Positions 53,696 to 64,000 are shown, numbered from the stretch's first letter. The stretch is DNA of 64,000 nucleotides from Pseudomonas sp. UBA2684 (GCA_002354655.1 DELY01000001.1:156648-220647), one strand, 5' to 3'. The notes: generated by a model not told the origin, from the sequence alone. Numbers and translations: made by a program.

Positions 53696-56100
53696 GGCTT
53701 TGGCATACGGGTCAGGCGCAACGCGTTGAGCACCACCAGCAGCGAACTGAGCGACATGCCCAGCGCGGCCCAGATGGGCGTGATCCAGCCAAGGGCGGCA
53801 AACGGCAGCACCAGGCCATTGTACAGGCTGGCCCAGGCCAGGTTCTCGATGATGATGCGGCGTGTGCGCCGTGCCAGGCTGAAGGCTTGCACCAGGCTGC
53901 CCAGACGATTGGACAACAGCACCGCATCGGCGCTGGTTTTCGCCAGGTCGGTGGCGCTGCCCATGGCCACGCTGATGTCGGCCCCGGCCAGCACCGGCAC
54001 GTCGTTGACGCCGTCGCCGAGCATCAGCACGCGGCGGCCTTGTGTGTGCAACTTATGCAGTTCGGCCAGCTTGGCATCCGGGGTCATGCCGCCACGGGCG
54101 TGCTCGATGCCCAACTGACGCGCCACTTCGCCGACCATCGGCGAGCTGTCGCCGGAGAGCAGCAGCACCTGCCAGCCGCGCGCACGGCAGGCACTCAGCA
54201 GCGCCGGCGCATCGTCGCGCAAGCGGTCGTCGAGCACGAACCAGGCGAGCGGGCCATGGTTGTCGCCAAGCAACAGCCATTGGCCCTGTGCACCGGGAAT
54301 GGCCGGTGCGGGCAGGCCGCTGAGGGCGCTGACGAACGTGGCTTGACCAATACGCAGCTGCCGGCCGTTAACCCAGCCTTGCAAGCCTTGGCCCGGCACA
54401 CTGTCGACCTGCTCGGCGGCCTGCGCGGCACGGCCGAAGGCCCGCGCGATGGGGTGTTCGGAGCGATTTTCCAGGGCGGCGGCGAGGGCCAGGCAGGTAT
54501 CGCCATCCAGCGCGCCGAGCGGATGAATCGCGCTGAGGGTCAGGCGGCCCTCGGTCAGGGTGCCGGTTTTGTCGAAAATCACCGTGTCGATCTGGTTCAG
54601 GCCTTCCAGCACATGACCGCGGGTCAACAGCAGGCCAAGTTTATGCACGGTGCCGGTGGCGGCGGTCAACGCGGTTGGCGTGGCCAGCGCCAGGGCGCAG
54701 GGGCAGGTGGCAACCAGCAGCGCCAGCACCACCCAGAAGGCGCGTGAAGCATCGATCTGCCACCACACCAGGCCAACGATGGCGGCCACCACCAGGACGA
54801 TCAGCAGGAACCACTGCGCCACCCGATCGGCGATTTCCGCCAGGCGCGGTTTATCGCTCTGCGCGCGCTCGAGCAGGCGCACGATGGCCGACAGTCGCGT
54901 GGCATCGCCGAGCGCCCGCACTTCGACGGTCAGCGGCCCTTCGACATTCAGGGTGCCGGCGGTAACGCTGTCGCCGACGCTGCGCGGCTGCGGCAGGTAC
55001 TCGCCGGTGAGCAGCGATTCATCGACGCTCGATTGGCCGCTGAGAATCAGGCCGTCGGCTGGTAGCAGGGCGCCGGGCGGCACCAGCACCTGTTCGCCGA
55101 TGTGCAGCTCGCGCAGCAGAATGCGCTGGGTCTGCCCATCGGCGTCCAGACGCAGGCAGGAGGCCGGCAGCAGGTTGACCAGCTGCGCGGTAGCCGCCGC
55201 CGTGCGCTCGCGGGCGCGGCGTTCCAGGTAACGGCCGGCCAGCAGAAACAGGGCGAACATGCCCACCGCATCGAAGTACAGCTCGCCCTGGCCGGTGACG
55301 GTCGACCAGATGCCGGCGGCGTAGGCGCCGCCAATCGCCAGCGAGACCGAGACATCCATGGTCAGGTGGCGGGTGCGCAGGTCGCGCAAGGCGCCGCGGA
55401 AGAACTGGCCGCAGCAGTAGAAGACGATGGGCGTGGTGAGGAACAGACTGACCCAGCGCAGGATCTTGTCCAGCTCGGGGCTGAGGTCGATGTTGAACTC
55501 CGGCCAGGTGGCCATGGTAGCCATCATCACCTGAATCCACAGCAGCCCGGCGACGCCCAACTGGCGCATGGCGCGGCGGTTCTCGCGCTGCAGCTGTTCA
55601 GCGGCGGCATCGGCTTGCCAGGGGTGAGCGGCGTAACCGATCGAGCGCAGCGTCTTGAGCAACTCGCTGAGGGGCAATTGGCTGTCGGCCCAGCGCACCT
55701 GCAGGCGGTGGTTGGACAGATTGAGATTGGCTTCGGCGACACCTGGCAGACCGCGCAGGTGTTTTTCGATCAACCAGCCGCAGGCGGCGCAACTGATGCC
55801 CTCGATCAACAGACAGGTTTCGCTCAGCTCGCCCTGGTGTTGAACGAAGGGTTGCTGAACGTCGGCGCGGTCGTACAGCGCCAGCTCATCGGGCAGAGCC
55901 TGTGGCAGGCTTTGCGGGTTGGCGGCGGTTTCGCTGCGGTGCCTGTAATAGTGCTCCAGGCCACCGGCGACGATGGCGTCGGCCACCGCTTGGCAGCCCG
56001 GGCAGCACATGGCGCGCGGCGCGCCGAGTACCTGGGCGTGATAGCGGCTGCCGGCAGGAACCGGTAAACCGCAGTGATAGCAGGGCAGAGGGTTCGCCAT
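53692..56100 (-). CDS. ccoI: Copper-transporting P-type ATPase CcoI (CopA2-like)
   Basis: CcoI/FixI exports Cu(I) to the periplasm for the cbb3 oxidase. The 802-residue protein starts with a zinc-ribbon-like cysteine region (CYHCGLPVP, CCPGCQ) and an HMA domain with GISCAACG. It has the intramembrane CPC (Cys466-Pro-Cys468, ATCPCALALATP), the phosphorylation motif DKTGTLTEG (Asp510), the actuator LLTGEYLP and the hinge LGDGVNDVPVLAGA. Two further C-terminal helices complete it. It starts 9 bases after ccoH and is part of the ccoGHIS set. Confidence 0.95.
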   Translation of the reverse strand: MANPLPCYHCGLPVPAGSRYHAQVLGAPRAMCCPGCQAVADAIVAGGLEHYYRHRSETAANPQSLPQALPDELALYDRADVQQPFVQHQGELSETCLLIEGISCAACGWLIEKHLRGLPGVAEANLNLSNHRLQVRWADSQLPLSELLKTLRSIGYAAHPWQADAAAEQLQRENRRAMRQLGVAGLLWIQVMMATMATWPEFNIDLSPELDKILRWVSLFLTTPIVFYCCGQFFRGALRDLRTRHLTMDVSVSLAIGGAYAAGIWSTVTGQGELYFDAVGMFALFLLAGRYLERRARERTAAATAQLVNLLPASCLRLDADGQTQRILLRELHIGEQVLVPPGALLPADGLILSGQSSVDESLLTGEYLPQPRSVGDSVTAGTLNVEGPLTVEVRALGDATRLSAIVRLLERAQSDKPRLAEIADRVAQWFLLIVLVVAAIVGLVWWQIDASRAFWVVLALLVATCPCALALATPTALTAATGTVHKLGLLLTRGHVLEGLNQIDTVIFDKTGTLTEGRLTLSAIHPLGALDGDTCLALAAALENRSEHPIARAFGRAAQAAEQVDSVPGQGLQGWVNGRQLRIGQATFVSALSGLPAPAIPGAQGQWLLLGDNHGPLAWFVLDDRLRDDAPALLSACRARGWQVLLLSGDSSPMVGEVARQLGIEHARGGMTPDAKLAELHKLHTQGRRVLMLGDGVNDVPVLAGADISVAMGSATDLAKTSADAVLLSNRLGSLVQAFSLARRTRRIIIENLAWASLYNGLVLPFAALGWITPIWAALGMSLSSLLVVLNALRLTRMPKP

Positions 56101-56108
56101 CGGTAAGG

Positions 56109-56615
56109 CTACTGCGCATCCCCAAGCAGGATGGTTTTACCGGTTTCCAGGGTTTCTTCCTCGAACAACCGCCAGTCCTTGCCGCCTTCCTGGCCGATCA
56201 GCTCGACGAACCGCCGGCCGTGCACCACATCCTGCATTTGCCCGCGATACAGGCCCTGGCCTTGCGGTTGCAGGACGATACGGCGGTCGCGCTCCGGTTG
56301 CGTCGGCGAAACCAGGTTCAAGACCAGTTGCGCTGGGCCGCTTTTGCCTTGCAATTGAAGCTCGGCAAGCCCGGCCTCTTCATCGAGCGTCAGGCGGGCA
56401 TGCAACTGCAGGCGCTCGGCGAGCTTTTCCCGCTCCAGCGATTGGTTGATGCCTTTGCCGACGTCGTAATAGTCGTCGGAAATCAATCCCGGCGGGTTTT
56501 TCGTGGCGATGGTCAGCAGGGCCAGGCCCTGCACCACTGAGTAGCTCAGGAGGGCGATGAGGAACCAGGGCCAGAACTGCTTGTACCAAGGTTTTACCGG
56601 TGTTTCGTCAGACAT
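56109..56615 (-). CDS. ccoH: cbb3 oxidase maturation protein CcoH (FixH)
   Basis: The 168-residue protein has one membrane helix ([21 protein letters not shown]) after a short cytoplasmic start containing [10 protein letters not shown]. An exported FixH domain follows with [18 protein letters not shown] and [21 protein letters not shown]. CcoH associates with the oxidase during assembly. It lies between ccoG (19-base gap) and ccoI (8-base gap). Confidence 0.94.
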   Translation of the reverse strand: MSDETPVKPWYKQFWPWFLIALLSYSVVQGLALLTIATKNPPGLISDDYYDVGKGINQSLEREKLAERLQLHARLTLDEEAGLAELQLQGKSGPAQLVLNLVSPTQPERDRRIVLQPQGQGLYRGQMQDVVHGRRFVELIGQEGGKDWRLFEEETLETGKTILLGDAQ

Positions 56616-56634
56616 GCTGTGCCTATTTAGTTAG

Positions 56635-58047
56635 TCAGCGGACGCTGGGGCCGATAAAGCGGCTGTCGGCGTCGTTCTTGATGCTCGCATCGTCAACGGA
56701 CTGAATGCGGAAGGTGATTTCGTTGGTGCTCGACGGCAGGCTTGAAGGCTCGATCGACAGTTCGACCGGGAGCGACAGTATTTCACCGGCCTGCGCCTTG
56801 ATCTCGCGTTTGCCCTCATACACCAGGCCATCGAGGCCATCGGCTTCGATCACGTAGGTGATGTCGCGCTGGGCCTTGTTCATGATTTTCAGGGTGTAGA
56901 CGTTTTCGATGCGGCCTTCTTGGTTTTCGCGATAGAGCACGCGGTCCTTGAGCACATCTATCTCGACCAGTTGACGGCTGGCCACGGCCCAGACAAACAC
57001 GCTGATCATCGCCAACAACGCGACGGCATAGCCGATCAAGCGCGGGCGCACCAGTTGGGTGTGTTGGCCGGACAGGTTGTGTTCGGTGGTGTAACTAATC
57101 AGCCCTTTCGGGTAGTTCATCTTGTCCATGATGCTGTCGCAGGCGTCGATGCAGGCCGCGCAACCGATGCATTCGACCTGCAAACCGTCGCGGATGTCGA
57201 TGCCGGTCGGGCACACCTGCACGCACATCTTGCAGTCGATGCAGTCGCCGAGGCCTTCGGCCTTGTAGTCGGCATCCTTGCGGCGCGGGCCGCGGTGTTC
57301 GCCGCGACGCGGGTCGTAAGAGACGATCAGGGTGTCCTGGTCGAACATCACGCTCTGGAAGCGTGCGTAGGGGCACATGTAGATGCACACCTGTTCGCGT
57401 AGCCAGCCCGCGTTGCCGTAGGTGGCGAGGGTGAAGAAGCCCACCCAGAATACCGCCCAACCCCCGGCTTGCAGGGTGAACAGGTCGGGGATCAGCTCGC
57501 GGATCGGGGTGAAGTAGCCGACGAAGGTCAGCGCGGTGATCAGCGATACCGCGACCCAGATGCTGTGCTTGGCCAGTTTGCGCAGAAATTTCTGCGCGGT
57601 CAGCGGTGCTTTGTCGAGTTTCATGCGCTGGTTGCGATCACCTTCGGTGACCTTCTCAGCCCACATAAACACCCAGGTGAACACGCTTTGCGGGCAGGTA
57701 TAGCCGCACCAGACGCGTCCGGCGAACACGGTGATAAAGAACAGGCCGAAGGCGGCGATGATCAGCAACGCGGAGAGCAGAACGAAATCCTGCGGCCAGT
57801 AGGTGGCGCTGAAGATATGGAACTTGCGCTCGGGCAGGTTCCACCACACGGCTTGGCGGCCGTTCCAGCTGAGCCAGACGGTACCGAAATACAGGAGAAA
57901 CAGGAGGGCGCCACCGAGCATGCGCAGGTTGCGGAAGATGCCGGTGAAAGCGCGGGTATAGATTTTTTCGCGGTTGGCGTACAGATCGACGATTTCGACC
58001 GTGGCCGGGGCAGGGGTAACGTCTTTGACTGGAATGTGTTCGCTCAT
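56635..58047 (-). CDS. ccoG: Cytochrome oxidase accessory protein CcoG (FixG/RdxA)
   Basis: The 470-residue membrane iron-sulfur protein has about five helices. It shows the NapH/CcoG motif GRVWCGYTCPQSVFTWVFMW, two [4Fe-4S] clusters with CIDCKMCVQVCPTGIDIRDG and CIGCAACIDACDSIM, and a C-terminal immunoglobulin-like exported domain (from about 350). CcoG is linked to Cu(II) reduction or copper supply for cbb3 assembly. It follows ccoP on the same strand after 138 bases, which contain two hairpins. Confidence 0.95.
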   Translation of the reverse strand: MSEHIPVKDVTPAPATVEIVDLYANREKIYTRAFTGIFRNLRMLGGALLFLLYFGTVWLSWNGRQAVWWNLPERKFHIFSATYWPQDFVLLSALLIIAAFGLFFITVFAGRVWCGYTCPQSVFTWVFMWAEKVTEGDRNQRMKLDKAPLTAQKFLRKLAKHSIWVAVSLITALTFVGYFTPIRELIPDLFTLQAGGWAVFWVGFFTLATYGNAGWLREQVCIYMCPYARFQSVMFDQDTLIVSYDPRRGEHRGPRRKDADYKAEGLGDCIDCKMCVQVCPTGIDIRDGLQVECIGCAACIDACDSIMDKMNYPKGLISYTTEHNLSGQHTQLVRPRLIGYAVALLAMISVFVWAVASRQLVEIDVLKDRVLYRENQEGRIENVYTLKIMNKAQRDITYVIEADGLDGLVYEGKREIKAQAGEILSLPVELSIEPSSLPSSTNEITFRIQSVDDASIKNDADSRFIGPSVR

Positions 58048-58076
58048 CAGTTCGTACCACAGCGGTTGGTTGGCTG

Positions 58077-58102
58077 CCCCGGCCGATACGTGCCGGCCGG
58101 GG
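58077..58102 (-). terminator. GC-rich hairpin between ccoP and ccoG
   Basis: CCCCGGCCG (58077-58085) and CGGCCGGGG (58094-58102) form a perfect 9-bp stem with an 8-base loop. There is no T tract after it in the ccoG direction, so it may be an attenuator or RNA-stability element separating the abundant ccoNOQP message from the maturation genes rather than a full terminator. Confidence 0.5.
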
Positions 58103-58148
58103 TCATTTCACGATTACGCTATGGTACGCCTGACTATCCTGCGCTTGG

Positions 58149-58168
58149 GTGCGACCCTGGGTCGCGTT
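58149..58168. repeat. Palindromic GTGCGACCCTGGGTCGC element, copy 1
   Basis: GCGACCCTGGGTCGC (58151-58165) is a palindrome around a central base. A near copy (GTGCGACTCTGGGTCGC) is found at 61690-61706 upstream of ccoN, so the ccoNOQP genes are flanked by the pair. It lies 18 bases downstream of the ccoP stop. Confidence 0.55.
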
Positions 58169-58185
58169 CGGCACAGAAGGGAGAA

Positions 58186-59175
58186 TTACTTCTCCACCGG
58201 TTGTTGCGACAGGCTGTACACATAGGCTGCCAGCAGGTGCACCTTGTCGTTACCGAGGAAGGCTTCCTGGGCTGGCATCTTACCGTTACGGCCATAGCGC
58301 AGGGTCTGCTGAACCTGGGCGAAGCTCGAACCGTAGAGCCAGATCTTGTCGGTCAGGTTCGGCGCGCCAAAGCTGTGCTGGCCTTTGGCGTCGGCGCCGT
58401 GGCAGACCGCGCAGGTGGTCGAGAAGATTGCTTGGCCAGCGGCCAGATCGATCTTCATGTCTTCCGGATTTTTCAGGCCGGAGAGGCTGCGCACATAGCC
58501 GGCGACATTGCGGATGCCGCTTTCGCCGAGGCTGTCCAGTTGCGCCGGCATGGCCGCCTGACGACCCGCGAGAATGGTGGTCTTGATGGTTTCCGGCTCG
58601 CCGCCATACAGCCAATCGTTGTCGGTCAGGTTAGGGAAACCGTAAGCGCCTTTGGCGTCGGAGCCGTGGCAAACCGAGCAGTTGGAAGCAAACAGGCGGC
58701 CGCCCATTTTCAACGCTTGCTCGTCTTGCGCCACTTGCTCGATCGGCATGGCGGCGTACTTGGCGAAGATCGGCCCGTACTGGGCGTCGGCCTTGGCCAT
58801 TTCCTTTTCCCACTCGTGCACGCCGGTCCAGCCCGCGTTGCGCTGCTCGCCATTGGCGATTTGCACGGTGGCGGCGAAGGGCGTCTTGGCTTCGTTGTCG
58901 AGGTAGTCGTAGCCCGGCAGCAGGCCTTTCCAGTTACCCAGACCCGGGTAGAGCGCCAGGTAGCCGAGAGCGAAGATGATGGTGCCGACGAACAACATGA
59001 ACCACCACTTGGGCAGCGGGTTGTCGTATTCCGCGATACCGTCGAACTCGTGGCCGACGGTTTCTTCGGTGCTCTCTTGGCGCTGGCCCTTACGGGTGCC
59101 GAAGATCAACCAAGTGAGGGCGAAGATGGTGCCGAGTGAAAGGATTGTTACGTACCAACTCCAGAACGTGGTCAT
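58186..59175 (-). CDS. ccoP: cbb3 cytochrome c oxidase subunit III, dihaem CcoP
   Basis: CcoP passes electrons from soluble c-type cytochromes to CcoO. The 329-residue protein has two N-terminal membrane helices ([18 protein letters not shown] and [24 protein letters not shown]) with PLPKWW between. Two cytochrome c domains follow, with haem motifs CSVCH and CAVCH; each has a later methionine ligand region (AAMPAQ, GKMPAQ). The start overlaps the ccoQ stop by four bases. The canonical ccoNOQP order is kept. Confidence 0.96.
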   Translation of the reverse strand: MTTFWSWYVTILSLGTIFALTWLIFGTRKGQRQESTEETVGHEFDGIAEYDNPLPKWWFMLFVGTIIFALGYLALYPGLGNWKGLLPGYDYLDNEAKTPFAATVQIANGEQRNAGWTGVHEWEKEMAKADAQYGPIFAKYAAMPIEQVAQDEQALKMGGRLFASNCSVCHGSDAKGAYGFPNLTDNDWLYGGEPETIKTTILAGRQAAMPAQLDSLGESGIRNVAGYVRSLSGLKNPEDMKIDLAAGQAIFSTTCAVCHGADAKGQHSFGAPNLTDKIWLYGSSFAQVQQTLRYGRNGKMPAQEAFLGNDKVHLLAAYVYSLSQQPVEK

Positions 59176-59357
59176 TGGTTATTGCTCCTGGAAGATTGCT
59201 CGTCACGCACGCTGGATGTGGGTTCGTCGGCGAAGGGCAGGTTGGCGGCTTCGTCGAAGCTGTCTTTACGTCTGCTGCTATAGGCCCAGAGCACCACGCC
59301 GATGAAGGCGATGAACACCACTGCTGTGCCGATGCCGCGAATAGTCCCGATGTCCAT
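59172..59357 (-). CDS. ccoQ: cbb3 oxidase subunit CcoQ
   Basis: The 61-residue protein with one membrane helix ([20 protein letters not shown]) is followed by the CcoQ/FixQ pattern [17 protein letters not shown]. CcoQ stabilises the oxidase complex. It starts 5 bases after the ccoO stop and overlaps the ccoP start. Confidence 0.94.
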   Translation of the reverse strand: MDIGTIRGIGTAVVFIAFIGVVLWAYSSRRKDSFDEAANLPFADEPTSSVRDEQSSRSNNQ

Positions 59358-59362
59358 GTGCG

Positions 59363-59970
59363 TTACCGTTTGTTCTTGATAGAGGTGCCGAGAACCTGCA
59401 GGTACGCGACCAGCGCGTCCATTTCGGTCTTGCCCTTCACGGCGTCTTTGGCCCCGGCGATGTCTTCATCGGTGTAGGGGATGCCAAAGCCACGCATGAC
59501 TTCCATCTTCTTGGCGGTGTGCTTGCCGTCGAGCTTGTGCTCAACCAACCAGGGGTAGGCCGGCATCTTCGATTCCGGCACCACGTTGCGCGGGTTGTAC
59601 AGGTGCGCACGCTGCCATTCGTCCGAGTAACGACCGCCAACCCGGGCCAGGTCCGGGCCGGTACGCTTGGAACCCCACAGGAACGGGTGGTCCCAGACGC
59701 TTTCACCGGCGACCGAGTAGTGGCCATAGCGTTCGGTTTCGGCACGGAACGGACGGATCATCTGCGAGTGGCAGCCGACACAGCCGTTGGCGATGTACAC
59801 GTCGCGGCCTTCCAGTTGCAGCGCGGTGTAAGGCTTGAGGCCTTCCACCGGCTCGTTGGTGACGTCCTGGAAAAACAGCGGAACGATCTGCGTGAGGCCA
59901 CCGATGCTGACGGCGATGACCATCAGCAGCGCCATCAGACCGATATTCTTCTCGATGATTTCGTGTTTCA

Positions 59971-59971
<1 letters not shown>
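59363..59971 (-). CDS. ccoO: cbb3 oxidase subunit II, monohaem CcoO
   Basis: The 202-residue protein has an N-terminal helix ([21 protein letters not shown]), a single cytochrome c haem motif CVGCH within [20 protein letters not shown], and the conserved [30 protein letters not shown] region. Its ATG overlaps the ccoN stop by one base (TGATG), implying coupled translation. Confidence 0.96.
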
Positions 59972-61413
<1,442 letters not shown>

Positions 61414-61689
61414 GCTGGGTTCCACGGTTAATGGAGTTTTTAGGGGTACAAAAATCGGCGGCAAGTATGTAGAAAGCAGGTAGCCATTGCAACGACACAA
61501 GCCGACGCGATCAGGGTTTCAAGGGCTTTCGGCACGCGTTTCACCGCAGCTCTACAACACCGAGTCGTAAGCTTCAGGCGCCCGAAAAGGCGCAGCGCGA
61601 AGATGGGAATCGCCTTGGAGTTATGACAGGTGGCGACTGCTGACTAGATTAGCTCAAGTCAAACGCACGGCGTGTCATTGGTCGGAGGG

Positions 61690-61709
61690 GTGCGACTCTG
61701 GGTCGCATC
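61690..61709. repeat. Palindromic GTGCGACTCTGGGTCGC element, copy 2
   Basis: This copy differs by one base in the 17-base core from the one at 58149-58165. It lies in the ccoN upstream region on the far side of the operon. The recurrence suggests a dispersed element rather than a chance palindrome. Confidence 0.5.
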
Positions 61710-61884
61710 CCGGCCACATCGAATTCGCCAGAGGCGAAGCACCTTTTATAGTGGTCGGCGAAACGGATTGTGCTGTTCATCTCAGGGCGTTCATCCACGC
61801 TTAGCGACAGATCGTTTGAAAACAGCCGGGCTTCGGCCAACGAAGCCAGCAGCACGACCGGTGGATTGCTAAAGCGAGGCAAGC

Positions 61885-62559
61885 ATGAGCACAGGAGAGA
61901 CCGCGCGTATTGACGAAGATCAATGCACGCAAGCACAGCACGCGTGGTTGTGGAATCGGCCCGTGGGCGAGAGCAGGGCCACCCTGATACTCGCCCACGG
62001 TGCCGGCGCAGCGATGGACAGCGCCTTCATGACGCACATGGCCGAACTGTTGGCCGCGCGCGGGGTGGCGGTGGTGCGTTTCGAGTTCGCCTACATGGCG
62101 GCGCGACGCGAAAACGGTAAGAAACGCCCGCCCAATCCCCAGGCCAAACTGCTGGAACAGTGGCGAGCGACGTATGCGGCGGTGCGCCAACAGGTCGCCG
62201 GGCCGCTGGCCATCGGTGGCAAATCCATGGGTGGGCGCATGGCGAGTATGCTCGCCGACGAACTGGGCGCGGATGCCCTGATTTGCCTGGGCTATCCCTT
62301 CCACGCCATCGGCAAAGCCGACAAACCGCGCGTCGCCCACCTGGCCGACCTGCGCACGCCAACCCTGATCGTCCAGGGCGAACGCGACCCCATGGGTGAC
62401 CGGCATACCGTGGCCGGCTACGCGCTGTCAGCGGCGATTACCCTGCACTGGCTGGTCAGCGGCGACCACGACCTGAAACCGCTGAAAGCCTCGGGCTACC
62501 ACCACGAACAGCACCTGGAGAGCGCGGCACAGGCGGTGGCTGGGTTCTTGTCGACTTAA
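61885..62559 (+). CDS. Alpha/beta hydrolase (KANL3/Tex30-like)
   Basis: The 224-residue protein has an early GAGAAMDSAFM turn after the first strand (ATLILAHGAG), the nucleophile elbow IGGKSMGGRMAS (G-K-S-M-G, Ser nucleophile), an acid in LIVQGERDPMGD and a catalytic-type histidine in GDHDLKPLK. This pattern is that of the KANL3/Tex30 alpha/beta hydrolase-like group. It is cytosolic with no signal peptide. It is divergent from the cco operon. The substrate is unknown. Confidence 0.88.
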   Translation: MSTGETARIDEDQCTQAQHAWLWNRPVGESRATLILAHGAGAAMDSAFMTHMAELLAARGVAVVRFEFAYMAARRENGKKRPPNPQAKLLEQWRATYAAVRQQVAGPLAIGGKSMGGRMASMLADELGADALICLGYPFHAIGKADKPRVAHLADLRTPTLIVQGERDPMGDRHTVAGYALSAAITLHWLVSGDHDLKPLKASGYHHEQHLESAAQAVAGFLST

Positions 62560-62647
62560 AGCCGGCTTATGCAGGTATCTGAAGCTGCGCGGCTCCAGCC
62601 TGCACGCCCCGATGCATTACTTGTGGGGAGAGTCCATATACGCATTG

Positions 62648-63115
62648 TTAGCGATGAACCCTTGCTTTGCGTTGCATGTCTTTATGCCAGCCAGAGATAA
62701 TTACGCACTCACCGTAAGCAATTAACCCGTAGAGGATAAGGTGAGCGACCTTCTCTATTTTGAAATTTTCAGGCTCGGCGATTAGCCAGATTGCTGGGAA
62801 GGTAAGAAGAACTCCTGCAGCAACTCTTATGAGGCCGAGCGCACCAGACCCTGTTTCATGGAGAACTGTTGTGATGACTCTCCATGCCTCTCTTGAGGAT
62901 TCACTTGGTTTCCAAATTAACCAATTTAGGCTGCCTACGATAAGAAATGCCACGAATAAAGACACTAAGTAATAGGTGAGGAAGTTGTTGCTTGTTATGA
63001 GATTTTTTACCATCGCCCCAAGGTTTTCTGCGCCGCCTAGCATATAGCTGGCTATAAGCGGGACGCCTCCGAGCAAGAAAATTATGAGAGCTTCGATTGT
63101 CAGGCGACTCTTCAT
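62648..63115 (-). CDS. AT-rich gene for a four-helix membrane protein of unknown function
   Basis: The 155-residue product has about four membrane helices (LTIEALIIFLLGGVPLIASYML, FLTYYLVSLFVAFLIVGSLNWLIW, ALGLIRVAAGVLLTFPAIWLI, HLILYGLIAYGECVIIS) and a basic C terminus (WHKDMQRKARVHR). Codon use is visibly more AT-rich than in all neighbouring genes, and it lies between 16-bp inverted repeats, both signs of recent arrival. I recognise no family. Confidence 0.7.
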   Translation of the reverse strand: MKSRLTIEALIIFLLGGVPLIASYMLGGAENLGAMVKNLITSNNFLTYYLVSLFVAFLIVGSLNWLIWKPSESSREAWRVITTVLHETGSGALGLIRVAAGVLLTFPAIWLIAEPENFKIEKVAHLILYGLIAYGECVIISGWHKDMQRKARVHR

Positions 63116-63144
63116 TCTGTGGGTTTCTCTGACGATTAAGCTAA

Positions 63145-63166
63145 GGGGCGGGCTTTAGCCCGTCCC
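63145..63166. repeat. Hairpin GGGGCGGGCTTTAGCCCGTCCC
   Basis: Ten-base arms with one mismatch and a TT loop lie just before the 63198 inverted repeat and next to the transposase start. It could be a REP-like target for the insertion sequence or part of the structured non-coding region that IS110 elements carry beside their transposase. Confidence 0.5.
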
Positions 63167-63262
63167 AGTGAGCGAAGCGAACGGTTTGAATGCTGTAATG
63201 GACTCTCCCCACACCACGGTTCTATACCAAGGCGTTGAGGATTGAAAAGTGGGAGAGCCGTT

Positions 63263-64000
63263 ATGAAGCGAATCGCAGTTGATCTGGCCAAGTCCGTCTA
63301 CCAAGTTGCCGAGAGTGTCCGTTCCGGCCAGGTGGTGCAGCGCAAGCGGCTGAACCGAGAGGCGTTTAGGCGATATATACAGGAGCAGGCCGAGCCGGTC
63401 GAGTGGGTGATGGAGGCCTGTGGTACGGCTCATTACTGGGGCCGCGTAGTGCAGTCCCTGGGGCATCGGGTGAAGCTGATCCATCCCCGCTATGTGCGTC
63501 CGTATCGTCGCCGCAACAAGACCGACCGCAACGATTGCGACGCGATGCTGGAAGCGGCGCGCTGCCAGGATATTCATCCGGTGCCGGTGAAAAGCCACGA
63601 ACAGCAACAGGTGCAGCAACTGCATGGGTTGCGCGAAACCTGTAAGAAGAGCCGCACCCAGCGCATCAACCTGCTGCGCGGCATCTTGCGCGAAGCGGGT
63701 ATCGAAGCCCCTGCCGCGACAGCCGCGTTTCTCCGTGTCGCTCATGAACTGGTTGATCGCGCCGAGCTGGAACCCTTGCGCCATCAACTGCATATCGTCC
63801 TGGCGGAGATCAACCTGCATGAGCAGTGCATGGCTGAGTGCGAACAGCAGCTCAAGCGTTGACACGCCGACGATGAGGTGGTGCGCAAGCTGGATGAAGT
63901 CAGCGGTATTGGCCTGCTGACGGCCAGTGCGCTGAAAGCGGCGGTAGGCAAGCCTGAGCGCTTTGCCAGCGGTAGGTAGCTGAGCGCCTGGCTGGGCCTG
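63263..64000 (+). pseudogene. IS110-family transposase, interrupted by two in-frame stops and cut by the window end
   Basis: The reading frame starts MKRIAVDLAKSVYQVAESVR with GGGAGAG upstream. It shows the DEDD/RuvC-like N-terminal domain of IS110 transposases (catalytic Asp in AVDLAKSVYQ, Glu in VMEACGTAHYW, KTDRNDCDAM). After 199 codons there is a TGA (63860-63862). The same frame then continues with the conserved C-terminal Tnp20 region (LDEVSGIGLLTASALKAAVG), meets a TAG (63977-63979) where a glutamine is normal (SGR-stop-LSAWLGL), and runs off the window. The element is therefore probably dead unless stops are suppressed. Confidence 0.85.

Larger units (their letters stand above)
62622..63213. 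mobile_element. Segment bounded by 16-bp perfect inverted repeats
   Basis: TGTGGGGAGAGTCCAT (62622-62637) and ATGGACTCTCCCCACA (63198-63213) are exact inverted copies enclosing the AT-rich gene 62648-63115. The right copy lies 50 bases before an IS110-family transposase gene. Either the segment is a small non-autonomous element, or the two copies are the end of one insertion sequence and the beginning of the next. Confidence 0.55.

Noticed and set aside
61414-61884. Anr box upstream of ccoN (TTGAC-N4-GCTAA)
   Set aside because: Poor second half site; a constitutive CcoN1-type promoter explains the region equally well.

Overview
This 64 kb window is chromosomal DNA of a Pseudomonas or very close relative. 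It is GC-rich. It carries the gene blocks smc-zipA-ligA, ffs-dnaX-ybaB-recR-acyl-CoA dehydrogenase, SDR-flavin monooxygenase, apt, anr-(coiled-coil protein)-hemN and ccoSIHG-ccoPQON, in the order I know from the P. aeruginosa PA1527-PA1554 region. Species-level assignment is not possible from the text alone.

Layout. 1-5.9 kb: the end of smc, then zipA and ligA (chromosome organisation, division, replication). 5.9-20.3 kb: an accessory block absent from that place in P. aeruginosa. A receiver-like/AraC regulator is divergent from a complete Tad (tight adherence, Flp pilus) locus: flp, prepilin peptidase, an unusual AAA+ ATPase, rcpC, rcpA secretin, a small lipoprotein, a TadG-like protein, two TadE/F-like pseudopilins, tadZ, tadA, tadB, tadC and tadD. 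20.4-29.1 kb: HU, a chemoreceptor, the 4.5S SRP RNA, two paralogous small proteins, dnaX, ybaB, recR, an acyl-CoA dehydrogenase and a cold-shock protein. 29.2-36.8 kb: small metabolic and stress modules, each with its own regulator. These are AraC/SDR/ABM-like, ohr with a 39-residue secreted peptide and ohrR, and an SDR plus Baeyer-Villiger-type monooxygenase divergent from a TetR regulator with two tandem palindromes between them.

36.8-45.8 kb: a compact signalling operon on the minus strand. It encodes a soluble histidine kinase, a response regulator with a degenerate HD-GYP domain, a second response regulator, and a 1918-residue membrane protein with PAS, GAF, LOV-type PAS, GGDEF, EAL and C-terminal receiver domains. 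The LOV core keeps the NCRFLQ motif with the photoactive cysteine, so this looks like a blue-light-responsive cyclic-di-GMP enzyme. 45.9-50.9 kb: two conserved proteins of unknown or poorly known role, a bacterial voltage-gated sodium channel homologue (filter TLESWSMG), apt and the oxygen-sensing regulator anr. 51-61.4 kb: anaerobic haem synthesis (hemN) and the cbb3 oxidase with its maturation factors. Only one cco set is present. Where P. aeruginosa has a second set there is an alpha/beta hydrolase, an AT-rich membrane protein gene bounded by 16-bp inverted repeats, and an IS110-family transposase gene broken by two in-frame stops.

Intergenic DNA repeatedly carries palindromes related to GTAGGGTGGGTTA / TAACCCACCCTAC. 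No tRNA, rRNA or CRISPR array was seen. All family calls rest on reading motifs in the sequence; no database search was possible.
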